Positions 6,653 to 12,375 of a stretch of DNA of 12,375 nt are shown piece by piece. Under the pieces are notes generated by a model that did not search any database, was not told the origin of the DNA, and saw nothing but the letters and a program-made list of their open reading frames with translations. The translations under genes were made by a program, and so were the position numbers. Source of the DNA: Rhodothermaceae bacterium (lineage in GTDB: Bacteria > Bacteroidota > Rhodothermia > Rhodothermales > Rubricoccaceae); contig JABDIZ010000004.1 in assembly GCA_013003465.1 (NCBI GenBank), forward strand, positions 1-12,375. The letters are read 5' to 3'. The stretch's first letter is position 1, and each line of letters starts with the position of its first letter.

Positions 6653-6726
6653 TACGCCCGACAGGATTCGAACCTGTGACCTTTGGTACCGGAAACCAAC
6701 GCTCTATCCAACTGAGCTACGGGCGC
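6653..6726 (-). tRNA. tRNA-Arg, anticodon CCG
   Basis: The minus strand folds as a full 74-nt cloverleaf. The acceptor stem is GCGCCCG/CGGGCGT (G1-U72 wobble) and the D stem is GCTC/GAGC with loop AGTTGGATA. The anticodon stem is TTGGT/ACCAA with loop TTCCGGT, so the anticodon is CCG. The variable loop is AGGTC, the T stem ACAGG/CCTGT with loop TTCGAAT, and the discriminator base is A73. The CCA end is not encoded (the bases after A73 are CAA). The anticodon reads CGG, a frequent Arg codon in such GC-rich genes. The tRNA 3' end faces the gene-poor region 4756-6652, the side where integrative elements usually insert. Confidence 0.98.
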
Positions 6727-6736
6727 GGGGATCATC

Positions 6737-6765
6737 AAGATAGGGACGCCGCTGAGGCCGCACAA
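6737..6765 (-). promoter_or_regulatory. Candidate promoter of the tRNA-Arg gene
   Basis: On the minus strand TTGTGC (6760-6765), a 17-bp spacer and TATCTT (6737-6742) lie so that transcription would start about 4 nt before the tRNA. Spacing is ideal, but only 3 of 6 and 4 of 6 bases match the general consensus. The match to the Bacteroidota -7 pattern TAnnTTTG is also partial. Confidence 0.4.
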
Positions 6766-6860
6766 CGCTCGGAGCACGCGGATTCCGTGTGAACGGCGAA
6801 CAGACGCACCCCCCCGTGGTTTGCGGCCTACCTTTCGGGTTAGATCCGCTCCCTCCACGC

Positions 6861-8201
6861 ATGCCTGTCCAGATCACCGCCGTCGAACCGGGGTCGCTGG
6901 CCGAAGAACTCGGCTGGCAGCCTGGCGATCAGGTCGTCGCCGTTAATGGCGAGGCGGTGGAGGACGAACTGGACTTTCGCTTCAAGACGGCCGAAGAAGC
7001 GCTCGAACTGCGCGTCCGCCGCAACGGAACACTCGGCGTGCAGCACGTCACCAAGACCTTCGATGAAGGCTTCGGCGTGGACCTCGAAGAGTTCCGCATC
7101 AAGACCTGCGGCGATGACTGCGTGTTCTGCTTCGTGGACCAGAACCCCGTCGGCCTGCGCGAGACGCTCTACTTCCGCGACGGTGACTTCCGGATGTCGT
7201 TCCTCTACGGCAACTACATCACCGTCACCAATCTGCGCGAGCGCAACCTGCGACGCATCGTCGAGCAGCGGCTGAGCCCGATGTACATCTCGGTCCACTG
7301 CACCGACGATGCCATCCGCCGCCGCATGATGGGGCACCGGACGCAGAACGACCGGCTGATGGAGAAGCTGCGCTTTTTCCACGTCCACGGCATCGAGATG
7401 CACGCGCAGATCGTCCTCGTGCCGCACCACAACGACGGCGGCGCGCTCGTCAAGACGATCCTCGACCTCTACGAATTCCACGAGCAGCTCTTCTCCGTCT
7501 CCGTCGTGCCAGTCGGGCTCACGCGGCACCGCTGCGAACTGATGGACCTGCGAACCGTGACGCCGAGTGAGGCGCAGCAGCTCGTCCGTCTCGTACAGCG
7601 CTGGCAGGCGTTCTTCCGCCGCAACATTGGGCGCGGCTTCCTCTACCTCTCCGATGAAGTCTACCTGCTCGCGGGCATGGATTTCCCGCAGGAGGACGAC
7701 TACGACGGCTACCCGCTGATGGAGAACGGCGTTGGGATGAGCCGCGATTTTCTGAACGAGCTGGCATTTCAGGCGGAGGATTTCCCCGAGGCGGTGCCTG
7801 CGCCGCGCCGCCTCACGCTCGTCAGCGGTACGCTCGCGGGGCCGATGCTCGAAGACCGCGTGGCTCCCGTGCTGCGGCAGGTCGAACGCCTCGATGTGCA
7901 GGTGGTGGCCGCCGAAAACAAACTCTTCGGTGACGTGGTGACGGTGAGCGGGCTGCTCAACTTCAAGAGCTTCGTCGCCGCACTCAAGCCGCTCGCCGAG
8001 GCGGGCACGCTAGGCGATCTCGTGCTGCTGCCGCCTGACAGCGTCAACTTCGAAGGCCTCTTCCTCGACAACACGCCGGGGCAGGGGACCCCCGAGGAGT
8101 TGAGTGCGGCGCTCGGCGGCGTACCCGTCGAGGTCTTCGGCGGCGATTGGGTGGAGGTACTGGATCGCCTTGCCACCCCCCCGGACAAGCAGCAGGACTG
8201 A
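6861..8201 (+). CDS. PDZ, radical-SAM and DUF512 domain protein (putative Fe-S oxidoreductase)
   Basis: This 446-residue protein belongs to the DUF512 family, whose reaction is not established as far as I know. Residues 1 to about 60 form a PDZ-like domain (ITAVEPGSLAEELGWQPGD, then VVAVNGEAV). The Cys83-x3-Cys87-x2-Cys90 motif (KTCGDDCVFCFVDQNP) is a radical-SAM [4Fe-4S] motif, followed by the family hallmarks LRETLYFRDGDFRMSFL and GNYITVTNL. The C-terminal part (from about residue 225) is the DUF512 region and ends with the VSGLL and LLPPDSVNFEGLFLDN segments. It should be cytoplasmic and oxygen-sensitive. The ATG at 6861 was preferred because the PDZ homology starts right after it; a GTG at 6789 would add 24 residues without homology. 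Neither has a Shine-Dalgarno site. The gene diverges from tRNA-Arg. Confidence 0.93.
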   Translation: MPVQITAVEPGSLAEELGWQPGDQVVAVNGEAVEDELDFRFKTAEEALELRVRRNGTLGVQHVTKTFDEGFGVDLEEFRIKTCGDDCVFCFVDQNPVGLRETLYFRDGDFRMSFLYGNYITVTNLRERNLRRIVEQRLSPMYISVHCTDDAIRRRMMGHRTQNDRLMEKLRFFHVHGIEMHAQIVLVPHHNDGGALVKTILDLYEFHEQLFSVSVVPVGLTRHRCELMDLRTVTPSEAQQLVRLVQRWQAFFRRNIGRGFLYLSDEVYLLAGMDFPQEDDYDGYPLMENGVGMSRDFLNELAFQAEDFPEAVPAPRRLTLVSGTLAGPMLEDRVAPVLRQVERLDVQVVAAENKLFGDVVTVSGLLNFKSFVAALKPLAEAGTLGDLVLLPPDSVNFEGLFLDNTPGQGTPEELSAALGGVPVEVFGGDWVEVLDRLATPPDKQQD

Positions 8202-8219
8202 TCGAGACGGCGACGGATC

Positions 8220-8253
8220 GTGCCGGTAAAGACGCGTGCATCCTGCCCGGCAC
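8220..8253. repeat. 7-bp inverted repeat between the DUF512 and CPBP genes
   Basis: GTGCCGG (8220-8226) and CCGGCAC (8247-8253) can pair across a 20-nt loop. The hairpin lies 18 bp after the DUF512 stop and 37 bp before the CPBP start. There is no T-run on either strand, so it is not a classic intrinsic terminator. It could be a weak attenuator or an mRNA 3'-end structure, or chance in GC-rich DNA. Confidence 0.35.
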
Positions 8254-8290
8254 ACGCTTCGTAGCTTCGTCCTGCGTCTCAACTGCTCGT

Positions 8291-9379
8291 ATGCCTGTGA
8301 CCGACTTCGACCCTCCCGCTGCTCACCTGGAGCCGCCGCCCGTGCCCACTCCTGCGCCGACGCTGATTCAGCCCGCGCTCTACCCCACGCGTCGCGATGC
8401 GTGGTCCTGGGCGCGCCCGTTCACGCTCGACCGCTGGTTGGAACGGCAGGGGTTCACGCCGGGGTGGTCAGCGCTGCTCGTTCTGATCCTCGCCTTCTTT
8501 GTCTACCAACTCATCGGTGGCATCGTAGCGGTGGTGCTGGTCATCGTGCAGGCTTCGCAGAGCGGTGTTCCGCTGGAGCAGGATGCCCTGATGGAGGCGC
8601 TGACGAGCGACATCAAGCTGCTGCTCATGGGCAATGCCGTGGGGCAGTTTCTCGGCTTCGGGTTGCTGGTGTGGCTGGTCACGCGCCTGCACACGCGGCA
8701 GGTCGGGCCGTTTCTGCGCTGGCGGCGCCCCGATATGCCAGGGCTCGGCCTCGCCGTCGTCGGGTGGATGGCGCTCTACCCGGGGCTGATTTGGCTCGGG
8801 AGTCTCAACGAGCGGCTCCCGCAGCCGCAGTGGCTGGAAGACCTCGAACAGGCGCAGATCGATCTGCTCGAAGGAGCGCTCCTGGGGTCGGAAATCAGCG
8901 GCTTCCTGCTGCTCCTGCTCGTGGCGGTGACGCCTGCCATCTGCGAAGAGCTGCTCTTTCGCGGGTACTTACAGCGCCAGGTGGAGCGCTCGCGCGGCGT
9001 GGTATGGAGCATCGTGGCGGTCGGGCTAGCCTTCGGCCTCTACCACCTCCGGCTGACGCAACTCGTCCCGCTCTCGCTGCTCGGCATGTACCTCGGCTAC
9101 ATCACCTGGACGACGGGCAGCATCTGGTCGGCGATGCTGATTCACCTGTTCAACAATGGCCTGGCGGTGCAGGTGGCGGTCTACGCGCGAGAAAGTGAGA
9201 CCCTGGACCTGGAGGCGCTCGAATCCATGGCGATGCCGTGGTATTATGGCGTGCTGAGTCTCTTGGCGGCGGTGGGCGTCCTCGTCCTCCTCAAGCGCCG
9301 CCGCGAGGCAGTCGTCGGCGCCGCACCCGACGCCCTCGTCCTCTCTCCTGACCCCGCCCTTCCCCCGACCCATGAGTGA
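8291..9379 (+). CDS. CPBP-family intramembrane metalloprotease (CAAX protease/Abi type)
   Basis: This is a 362-residue multi-pass membrane protein with the three catalytic motifs of the CPBP (Rce1-like) family. These are EELLFR with Glu219, Glu220 and Arg224, FGLYH with Phe248 and His252, and HLFNN with His285 and Asn289. The first 55 residues are a Pro-rich cytosolic leader. Hydrophobic helices lie at about 60-87, 109-132, 150-171, 202-218, 236-251, 256-274, 278-297 and 317-335, followed by a basic stop and a short polar tail. Bacterial members cleave or process membrane-associated substrates, but the target here is unknown. The ATG at 8291 was chosen because the frame upstream overlaps the DUF512 gene. 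It overlaps the DUF2007 gene by 8 bp. The order CPBP, DUF2007, cdsA recurs in Bacteroidota as I recall, suggesting a link to envelope lipid metabolism. Confidence 0.92.
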   Translation: MPVTDFDPPAAHLEPPPVPTPAPTLIQPALYPTRRDAWSWARPFTLDRWLERQGFTPGWSALLVLILAFFVYQLIGGIVAVVLVIVQASQSGVPLEQDALMEALTSDIKLLLMGNAVGQFLGFGLLVWLVTRLHTRQVGPFLRWRRPDMPGLGLAVVGWMALYPGLIWLGSLNERLPQPQWLEDLEQAQIDLLEGALLGSEISGFLLLLLVAVTPAICEELLFRGYLQRQVERSRGVVWSIVAVGLAFGLYHLRLTQLVPLSLLGMYLGYITWTTGSIWSAMLIHLFNNGLAVQVAVYARESETLDLEALESMAMPWYYGVLSLLAAVGVLVLLKRRREAVVGAAPDALVLSPDPALPPTHE

Positions 9380-9746
9380 ACGCACCACCTACGAAGGCTG
9401 GATCTCCGTCTTCAACTTCGGCACCGATTTCGAAGCCGACCTCGTCCGCGACCGCCTCGACGAATCCGGCATCCCGGCCGTGGTTCTGACGCAGCGCGAC
9501 CACGCCTTCAACCTCAACGTGGGCGATATGTCGCCGGTGCACGTCATGGTGCCGCCCGATCATGTGGCCGCCGCGCGCGATCTCATCGAGTCGGCCCCGC
9601 TGACGGACGCGGAACTGGAAGAGGCAGCCATGAGCGCCGACCTCTACGCCGAGGACGCGCACGATCCCCGCACCGAGGCCGCCCTCGATTCCGGCATCGA
9701 GGACATCTCCCTCGACGTGCCGGACGAGGATGACGAAGAAGAATGA
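9372..9746 (+). CDS. DUF2007-family small protein (putative signal-transducing)
   Basis: This is a 124-residue soluble protein. Residues about 10-75 fit the DUF2007 fold: a first strand (WISVFNF), a helix (EADLVRDRLDESGI), a strand (PAVVLTQ), and then the segment VHVMVPPDHVAAARDLIES near the end of the domain. The remaining 45 or so residues are very acidic and end in DEDDEEE, with low complexity. The family is named a putative prokaryotic signal-transducing protein, and I know of no defined activity. The ATG lies within the last codons of the CPBP gene (8-bp overlap), so the two are translated together. There is no Shine-Dalgarno site, which fits coupling. The next gene, cdsA, begins 70 bp later behind a structured leader. 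Confidence 0.85.
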   Translation: MSERTTYEGWISVFNFGTDFEADLVRDRLDESGIPAVVLTQRDHAFNLNVGDMSPVHVMVPPDHVAAARDLIESAPLTDAELEEAAMSADLYAEDAHDPRTEAALDSGIEDISLDVPDEDDEEE

Positions 9747-9755
9747 AGAGTGACT

Positions 9756-9818
9756 GCGGATCGCGGATTGCGGAAGACCCTCTGCCTCCTCCTCATCCCG
9801 CAATCCACCCTCCGCAAT
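9756..9818 (+). repeat. 7-bp tandem repeats forming an inverted repeat in the cdsA leader
   Basis: Three 7-mers follow each other (GCGGATC, GCGGATT, GCGGAAG; 9756-9776). On the other side CCGCAAT occurs at 9798-9804 and again, 14 bp on, at 9812-9818. GGATTGCGG (9765-9773) pairs perfectly with CCGCAATCC (9798-9806). The ATTGCGG part can instead pair with the second CCGCAAT, which includes the first two bases of the cdsA ATG (9817). Two mutually exclusive hairpins are therefore possible, one of which covers the start codon. The loop of the first is pyrimidine-rich. The repeats are directly seen; a regulatory role is inference. Confidence 0.6.
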
Positions 9819-10632
9819 GAGTAACCTCGCGCAGCGCATTCTCACGGCCGTCATTGCGGCCCCGCTGGCGCTGGCGCTGGCCTGGCTCGGCGGCTGGGGC
9901 TTTGCGCTGCTGGTCATCGCGGCTGCCGCGCTAGCCCAGCGCGAGGTCTACAACCTGATGCGCCCGACAGGCGTACAGCCGTTGCTCCTGCTCGGTCTCA
10001 TCCTCGGGGCCCTCGCAGCGGGGCGCGTGCTCATTCCGGGCGCCCTGCCGCTGCTTGTGGTGGGAAGTCTCGTCGTGCTCGTGGGCGGCCTTGTCGGCAC
10101 GCGCGAGCAGCCCATCCTTGACGTGGCCGGGACCCTCTTCGGCGTCTTCTACCCCGCGCTGCTGCTCGGCTATGGCGTGGTGCTGCGCGAAGCGGAGAGT
10201 TTTCGCCTCGACGTGAACGACGGATTCTGGCTCGTCGCCACGGTACTCATCAGCGTGTGGGGGGCCGATACGTTTGCCTACGCCGCCGGGCGGCTGTTTG
10301 GCACGCACCCGCTCTTTCCGCGCGTCTCTCCCAAGAAGACGTGGGAAGGCGCGCTGGGCGGGCTCGTTGGCGCCGTCGTGGTTGTCGCGGCGTTCAAGGT
10401 GCTGGCGCTGCCCGTGCTGAGTTGGCTCGATGTGGGGGTGCTGGGGCTTTGCGCGGGCGTCGGTGGGCCGTTGGGTGATCTGGCCGAAAGCCTCTTCAAG
10501 CGCGCGGCAGGCGTCAAGGACTCCGGCCGCTCGATCCCCGGCCACGGGGGCATGCTCGATCGGCTGGATGCGGCAGCGGTGACGGTCCCGCTCGCCGCAC
10601 TCTACCTCGACCACGTCGCCGGTTTGTTTTGA
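9817..10632 (+). CDS. cdsA: Phosphatidate cytidylyltransferase (CDP-diacylglycerol synthase)
   Basis: CdsA makes CDP-diacylglycerol from phosphatidic acid and CTP at the inner membrane, the branch point for all phospholipids. The 271-residue length is typical. The family signature spans residues 225-251: SLFKR, then KDSGRSIPGHGG, then MLDRLDA. The earlier conserved parts WGADTFAYAAGRLFG (148-162), SPKKTWEG (171-178) and GGPLGDLAE (216-224) are all intact, so the enzyme should be active. About seven or eight hydrophobic helices cover residues 8-124 and 136-155, 178-200, 203-216 and 252-270. The start ATG lies at the end of a repeat-rich leader with no Shine-Dalgarno site. It follows the CPBP and DUF2007 genes on the same strand, probably in one transcript. 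Confidence 0.96.
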   Translation: MSNLAQRILTAVIAAPLALALAWLGGWGFALLVIAAAALAQREVYNLMRPTGVQPLLLLGLILGALAAGRVLIPGALPLLVVGSLVVLVGGLVGTREQPILDVAGTLFGVFYPALLLGYGVVLREAESFRLDVNDGFWLVATVLISVWGADTFAYAAGRLFGTHPLFPRVSPKKTWEGALGGLVGAVVVVAAFKVLALPVLSWLDVGVLGLCAGVGGPLGDLAESLFKRAAGVKDSGRSIPGHGGMLDRLDAAAVTVPLAALYLDHVAGLF

Positions 10633-10670
10633 GGGTTGAGGGTTGAAACGCGCCTTCGAGAAGGTCCCTC
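10631..10670 (+). repeat. 7-bp tandem repeat and hairpin at the end of cdsA
   Basis: GAGGGTT occurs twice in tandem (10631-10637, 10638-10644), overlapping the cdsA stop codon. A GAGGG copy can pair with CCCTC (10666-10670) around an inner CCTT/AAGG hairpin near 10653-10664. There is no T-run, so it may be a 3'-end structure rather than a standard terminator. A pyrimidine-rich stretch to about 10735 follows, with no gene. Confidence 0.4.
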
Positions 10671-10770
10671 CCCCACAGTCCTCTCGTTGCTTTCTCCCAT
10701 ACTCCCTTCTCTCACCCGTTCTCCACATCCCCCACCTCCGGCTGCCGGAACGGTGGCATAGGCGGACGGG

Positions 10771-10776
10771 TATACT
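10771..10776 (+). promoter_or_regulatory. Candidate -10 box before the 84-residue protein and mutL
   Basis: TATACT, preceded by GGG, matches the general -10 consensus at 5 of 6 positions and lies 22 nt before the ATG of the small protein gene. No good -35 hexamer sits 16-18 bp upstream. It is the only such AT-rich hexamer in the 166-bp gap after cdsA. Confidence 0.3.
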
Positions 10777-10798
10777 CGGGCCATCCAACGCGTCCGTG

Positions 10799-11053
10799 AT
10801 GCTCAACGTATTTTCGCGCCAGCGGGCGAAGCCGCGCCGCTTTCACTACGAGCCTCGGTTCCACGATCCGACCAAAGACGAGCGTCTCAAGCGTCGCATG
10901 CGGGTCGGGCGGAACCGCGTGCGCCCCAAGACCAAGCAGCCGGCCTTCATCGCCGTAGGCCTCGGGCTGCTGCTCGCCTTCTACCTCTACCTCCACATCG
11001 ACACCCTCGTTGAGCGCACCGCTGCGTTCGGCGGCTTCTTCTTCGGCGGCTAG
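10799..11053 (+). CDS. Small single-pass membrane protein of unknown function
   Basis: This 84-residue protein has a very basic N-terminal half (residues 1-46, many Arg and Lys, including RRFHYEPRFHDPTKDERL). One membrane helix follows (about 49-66, FIAVGLGLLLAFYLYLHI) and then a short tail ending in FGGFFFGG. The positive N-terminus predicts N-in orientation. The pattern of aromatic residues followed by PRFHDP and KxER resembles small conserved proteins I recall from Bacteroidota genomes, sometimes beside mutL; the function is not known. The ATG at 10799 was chosen because the open frame upstream is low-complexity and pyrimidine-derived. There is no Shine-Dalgarno site. mutL starts 38 bp after its stop, so they probably share a transcript. 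Confidence 0.78.
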   Translation: MLNVFSRQRAKPRRFHYEPRFHDPTKDERLKRRMRVGRNRVRPKTKQPAFIAVGLGLLLAFYLYLHIDTLVERTAAFGGFFFGG

Positions 11054-11091
11054 CGCCCGCGCGCCGGTCGCCGTTTTCCTCCCCCACCTGC

Positions 11092-12375
11092 GTGCCCGAC
11101 GCCCCGACGCCTCCTGTTCCCGCCGCCGCCGATGGGCTCGTGCGCGTGCTCGACGATGTGCTCGCCAGCAAGATTGCGGCAGGCGAGGTCGTCCAGCGCC
11201 CGGCCAGTGTCGCCAAGGAACTGATCGAGAACGCTCTCGATGCAGGCGCCACGCACGTCGAGCTGATTTTGAAGAAGGCGGGCAGCGAACTGATCCAGAT
11301 CGTGGACGACGGTTGCGGGATGGGGCCGCAGGACGCTGTCGCCTGCTTCGGGCGCCACGCCACGAGCAAGCTGCGCGCCATCGACGACCTCGAACGGCTC
11401 GCCACGCTGGGCTTCCGGGGCGAAGCGCTCGCCTCCATCGGGGCCGTGGCGCAGGTCGAGTTGCGGACGCGCCGCGTGCAAGACGAAGCGGGCACGCGCC
11501 TCCGCGTGGATGGGGGCGGCGTGAGTGCCCCCGAGCCCTGCGCGACGCCGACCGGCACGTCCCTCGCCGTGCGGAATCTGTTTTTCAACGTCCCGGCGCG
11601 GCGCAACTTCCTGAAGACCCCGGCGACCGAGTTCAAGCACCTCGTCGAGACGTTCCAGACGCAAGCACTCGCGCACCCGACAGTGGGCTTCACGCTTATC
11701 CACGACGAGATGGAGGTGTATCGCCTCCCGGCGGCGCCCGAGGGGGCGCCCTTCGAGCAGGCTCTGGCGCGCCGCGCGAGCGATCTGTTCGGCGACGTAG
11801 ATCCGGTGCGACTGGTGCCGGTCGAGGAGACGACGAGTTACCTCTCGGTGCGTGGCCTCGTGGGGCGTCCGGAGGCGGCCAAGCGTAGCCGGGGCGGGCA
11901 GTTCGTGTTCGTCAACGAGCGGCCGATCAAGAATCGCTCGCTGGAGCACGCCGTGGCGGCGGCCTACGGCGAGCTGCTTCCCGAGGGACGGTATCCGTTC
12001 TTTACGTTGTTTCTGACGGTGGACCCGCGCCACGTGGACGTGAACGTGCACCCGGCCAAGACCGAGGTCAAGTTCGATGACGAGCGCGGCGTCTACGGAT
12101 TTCTGAAGGCCGTCGTCAAGAAAGGCCTCGCGGCGGCCGACCTCGCGCTCACGCTCGAATCGCCTACAGCAGCGACGGTGACCGTGCCCGCCACTGGCTT
12201 CGCGACGCCGCTGCCGGATGCATCGGCATCGTCTCGGCCGACCCCCGACCGGCCCGCGTCCCCGCGTTCGCCCTCGCTCCTAGAAGGCGATGGCTACCGT
12301 CCGGGCTCGTCCACGCCCTCGGGGTCTTCTGCCCCACCCATCTTCGCGCAGCGGTTCCCGGAGCCGCCGCAGTCC
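11092..12375 (+). CDS. mutL: DNA mismatch repair protein MutL, 3' end outside window
   Basis: MutL couples mismatch recognition by MutS to strand incision. The 428 codons seen contain the complete GHKL ATPase and transducer domains. Landmarks are AAGEVV (29-34), KELIEN with general base Glu43 and Asn47, DDGCGM (72-77), RHATSKL (88-94), GFRGEAL (107-113), PTGTSLAVRNLFFNVPARR (153-171) and VNVHPAKTEVKF (317-328) with the ATP-contacting Lys323. From about residue 350 a Pro/Ser/Thr-rich linker begins. The C-terminal dimerisation domain, and any endonuclease motif, lies beyond the window. GTG at 11092 is the likely start: the frame is closed by a stop at 11011, and no ATG occurs before the conserved core. 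A second GTG at 11140 is an alternative. There is no Shine-Dalgarno site. Confidence 0.95.
   Translation, partial: MPDAPTPPVPAAADGLVRVLDDVLASKIAAGEVVQRPASVAKELIENALDAGATHVELILKKAGSELIQIVDDGCGMGPQDAVACFGRHATSKLRAIDDLERLATLGFRGEALASIGAVAQVELRTRRVQDEAGTRLRVDGGGVSAPEPCATPTGTSLAVRNLFFNVPARRNFLKTPATEFKHLVETFQTQALAHPTVGFTLIHDEMEVYRLPAAPEGAPFEQALARRASDLFGDVDPVRLVPVEETTSYLSVRGLVGRPEAAKRSRGGQFVFVNERPIKNRSLEHAVAAAYGELLPEGRYPFFTLFLTVDPRHVDVNVHPAKTEVKFDDERGVYGFLKAVVKKGLAAADLALTLESPTAATVTVPATGFATPLPDASASSRPTPDRPASPRSPSLLEGDGYRPGSSTPSGSSAPPIFAQRFPEPPQS

Noticed and set aside
6514..6792. 92-codon plus-strand frame containing PTGFEPVTFGTG and LSYGR
   Set aside because: These residues are the familiar mistranslation of an antisense tRNA gene; the frame crosses tRNA-Arg and its terminator.
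9931..10806. 291-codon minus-strand frame opposite cdsA
   Set aside because: Mirror frame of a complete CdsA with intact signature; composition is His/Arg/Gln-rich and without domain.
11050..12051. Long minus-strand open frame (333 codons) opposite mutL
   Set aside because: It is fully antisense to an unmistakable MutL frame, has no family motif and a His/Arg/Glu-rich composition typical of mirror frames in GC-rich genes.
1..12375. CRISPR array, rRNA genes or riboswitch
   Set aside because: No regularly spaced direct repeats of 23-40 bp, no rRNA-like segments and no recognisable riboswitch core were seen.

Overview
This is a high-GC bacterial window that runs from the 3' part of an export operon, through a gene-poor stretch, to a block of housekeeping genes. 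It most likely comes from a high-GC member of the Bacteroidota, possibly Rhodothermia. That placement is an inference. It rests on six genes that start without any Shine-Dalgarno-like sequence (DUF512 gene, CPBP gene, DUF2007 gene, cdsA, the 84-residue gene and mutL), and on the order CPBP protease, DUF2007 protein, cdsA, small membrane protein, mutL. No rRNA or other phylogenetic marker was available to test it.

Region 1 (1-4755, + strand) is a tightly packed operon. It holds the C-terminal part of a HlyD-type membrane fusion protein, two separate ABC ATPases, and two ABC-2 type permeases. All junctions overlap or lie within 5 bp. The set corresponds to the E. coli YbhG/YbhF/YbhS/YbhR type of drug or small-molecule exporter, with the ATPase pair encoded as two genes instead of one fusion. 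The two ATPases have complementary motif defects, which predicts one working and one degenerate ATP site.

Region 2 (4756-6652) is gene-poor and looks rearranged. It contains a minus-strand relic of the C-terminal end of an App1-type (DUF2183) phosphatase, a tRNA-like fragment, about 470 bp with no credible gene, and one unrecognised gene for a 275-residue single-pass membrane protein. That gene has a perfect Shine-Dalgarno sequence, unlike the housekeeping genes nearby. The region ends at a tRNA-Arg(CCG) gene with its own terminator, and the tRNA 3' end faces the region.

Region 3 (6861-12375, + strand) starts with a PDZ plus radical-SAM plus DUF512 protein. A CPBP intramembrane protease, a DUF2007 protein and cdsA (CDP-diacylglycerol synthase) follow. 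Then come a conserved-looking 84-residue membrane protein and the N-terminal 428 codons of mutL, which is cut by the window end. Three intergenic spots carry 7-bp tandem repeats. The one before cdsA also forms inverted repeats that reach into the cdsA start codon.

No mobile-element genes, CRISPR array or rRNA genes were seen. The most unusual content is the orphan membrane protein gene, the phosphatase relic, the asymmetric ATPase pair and the cdsA leader structure.
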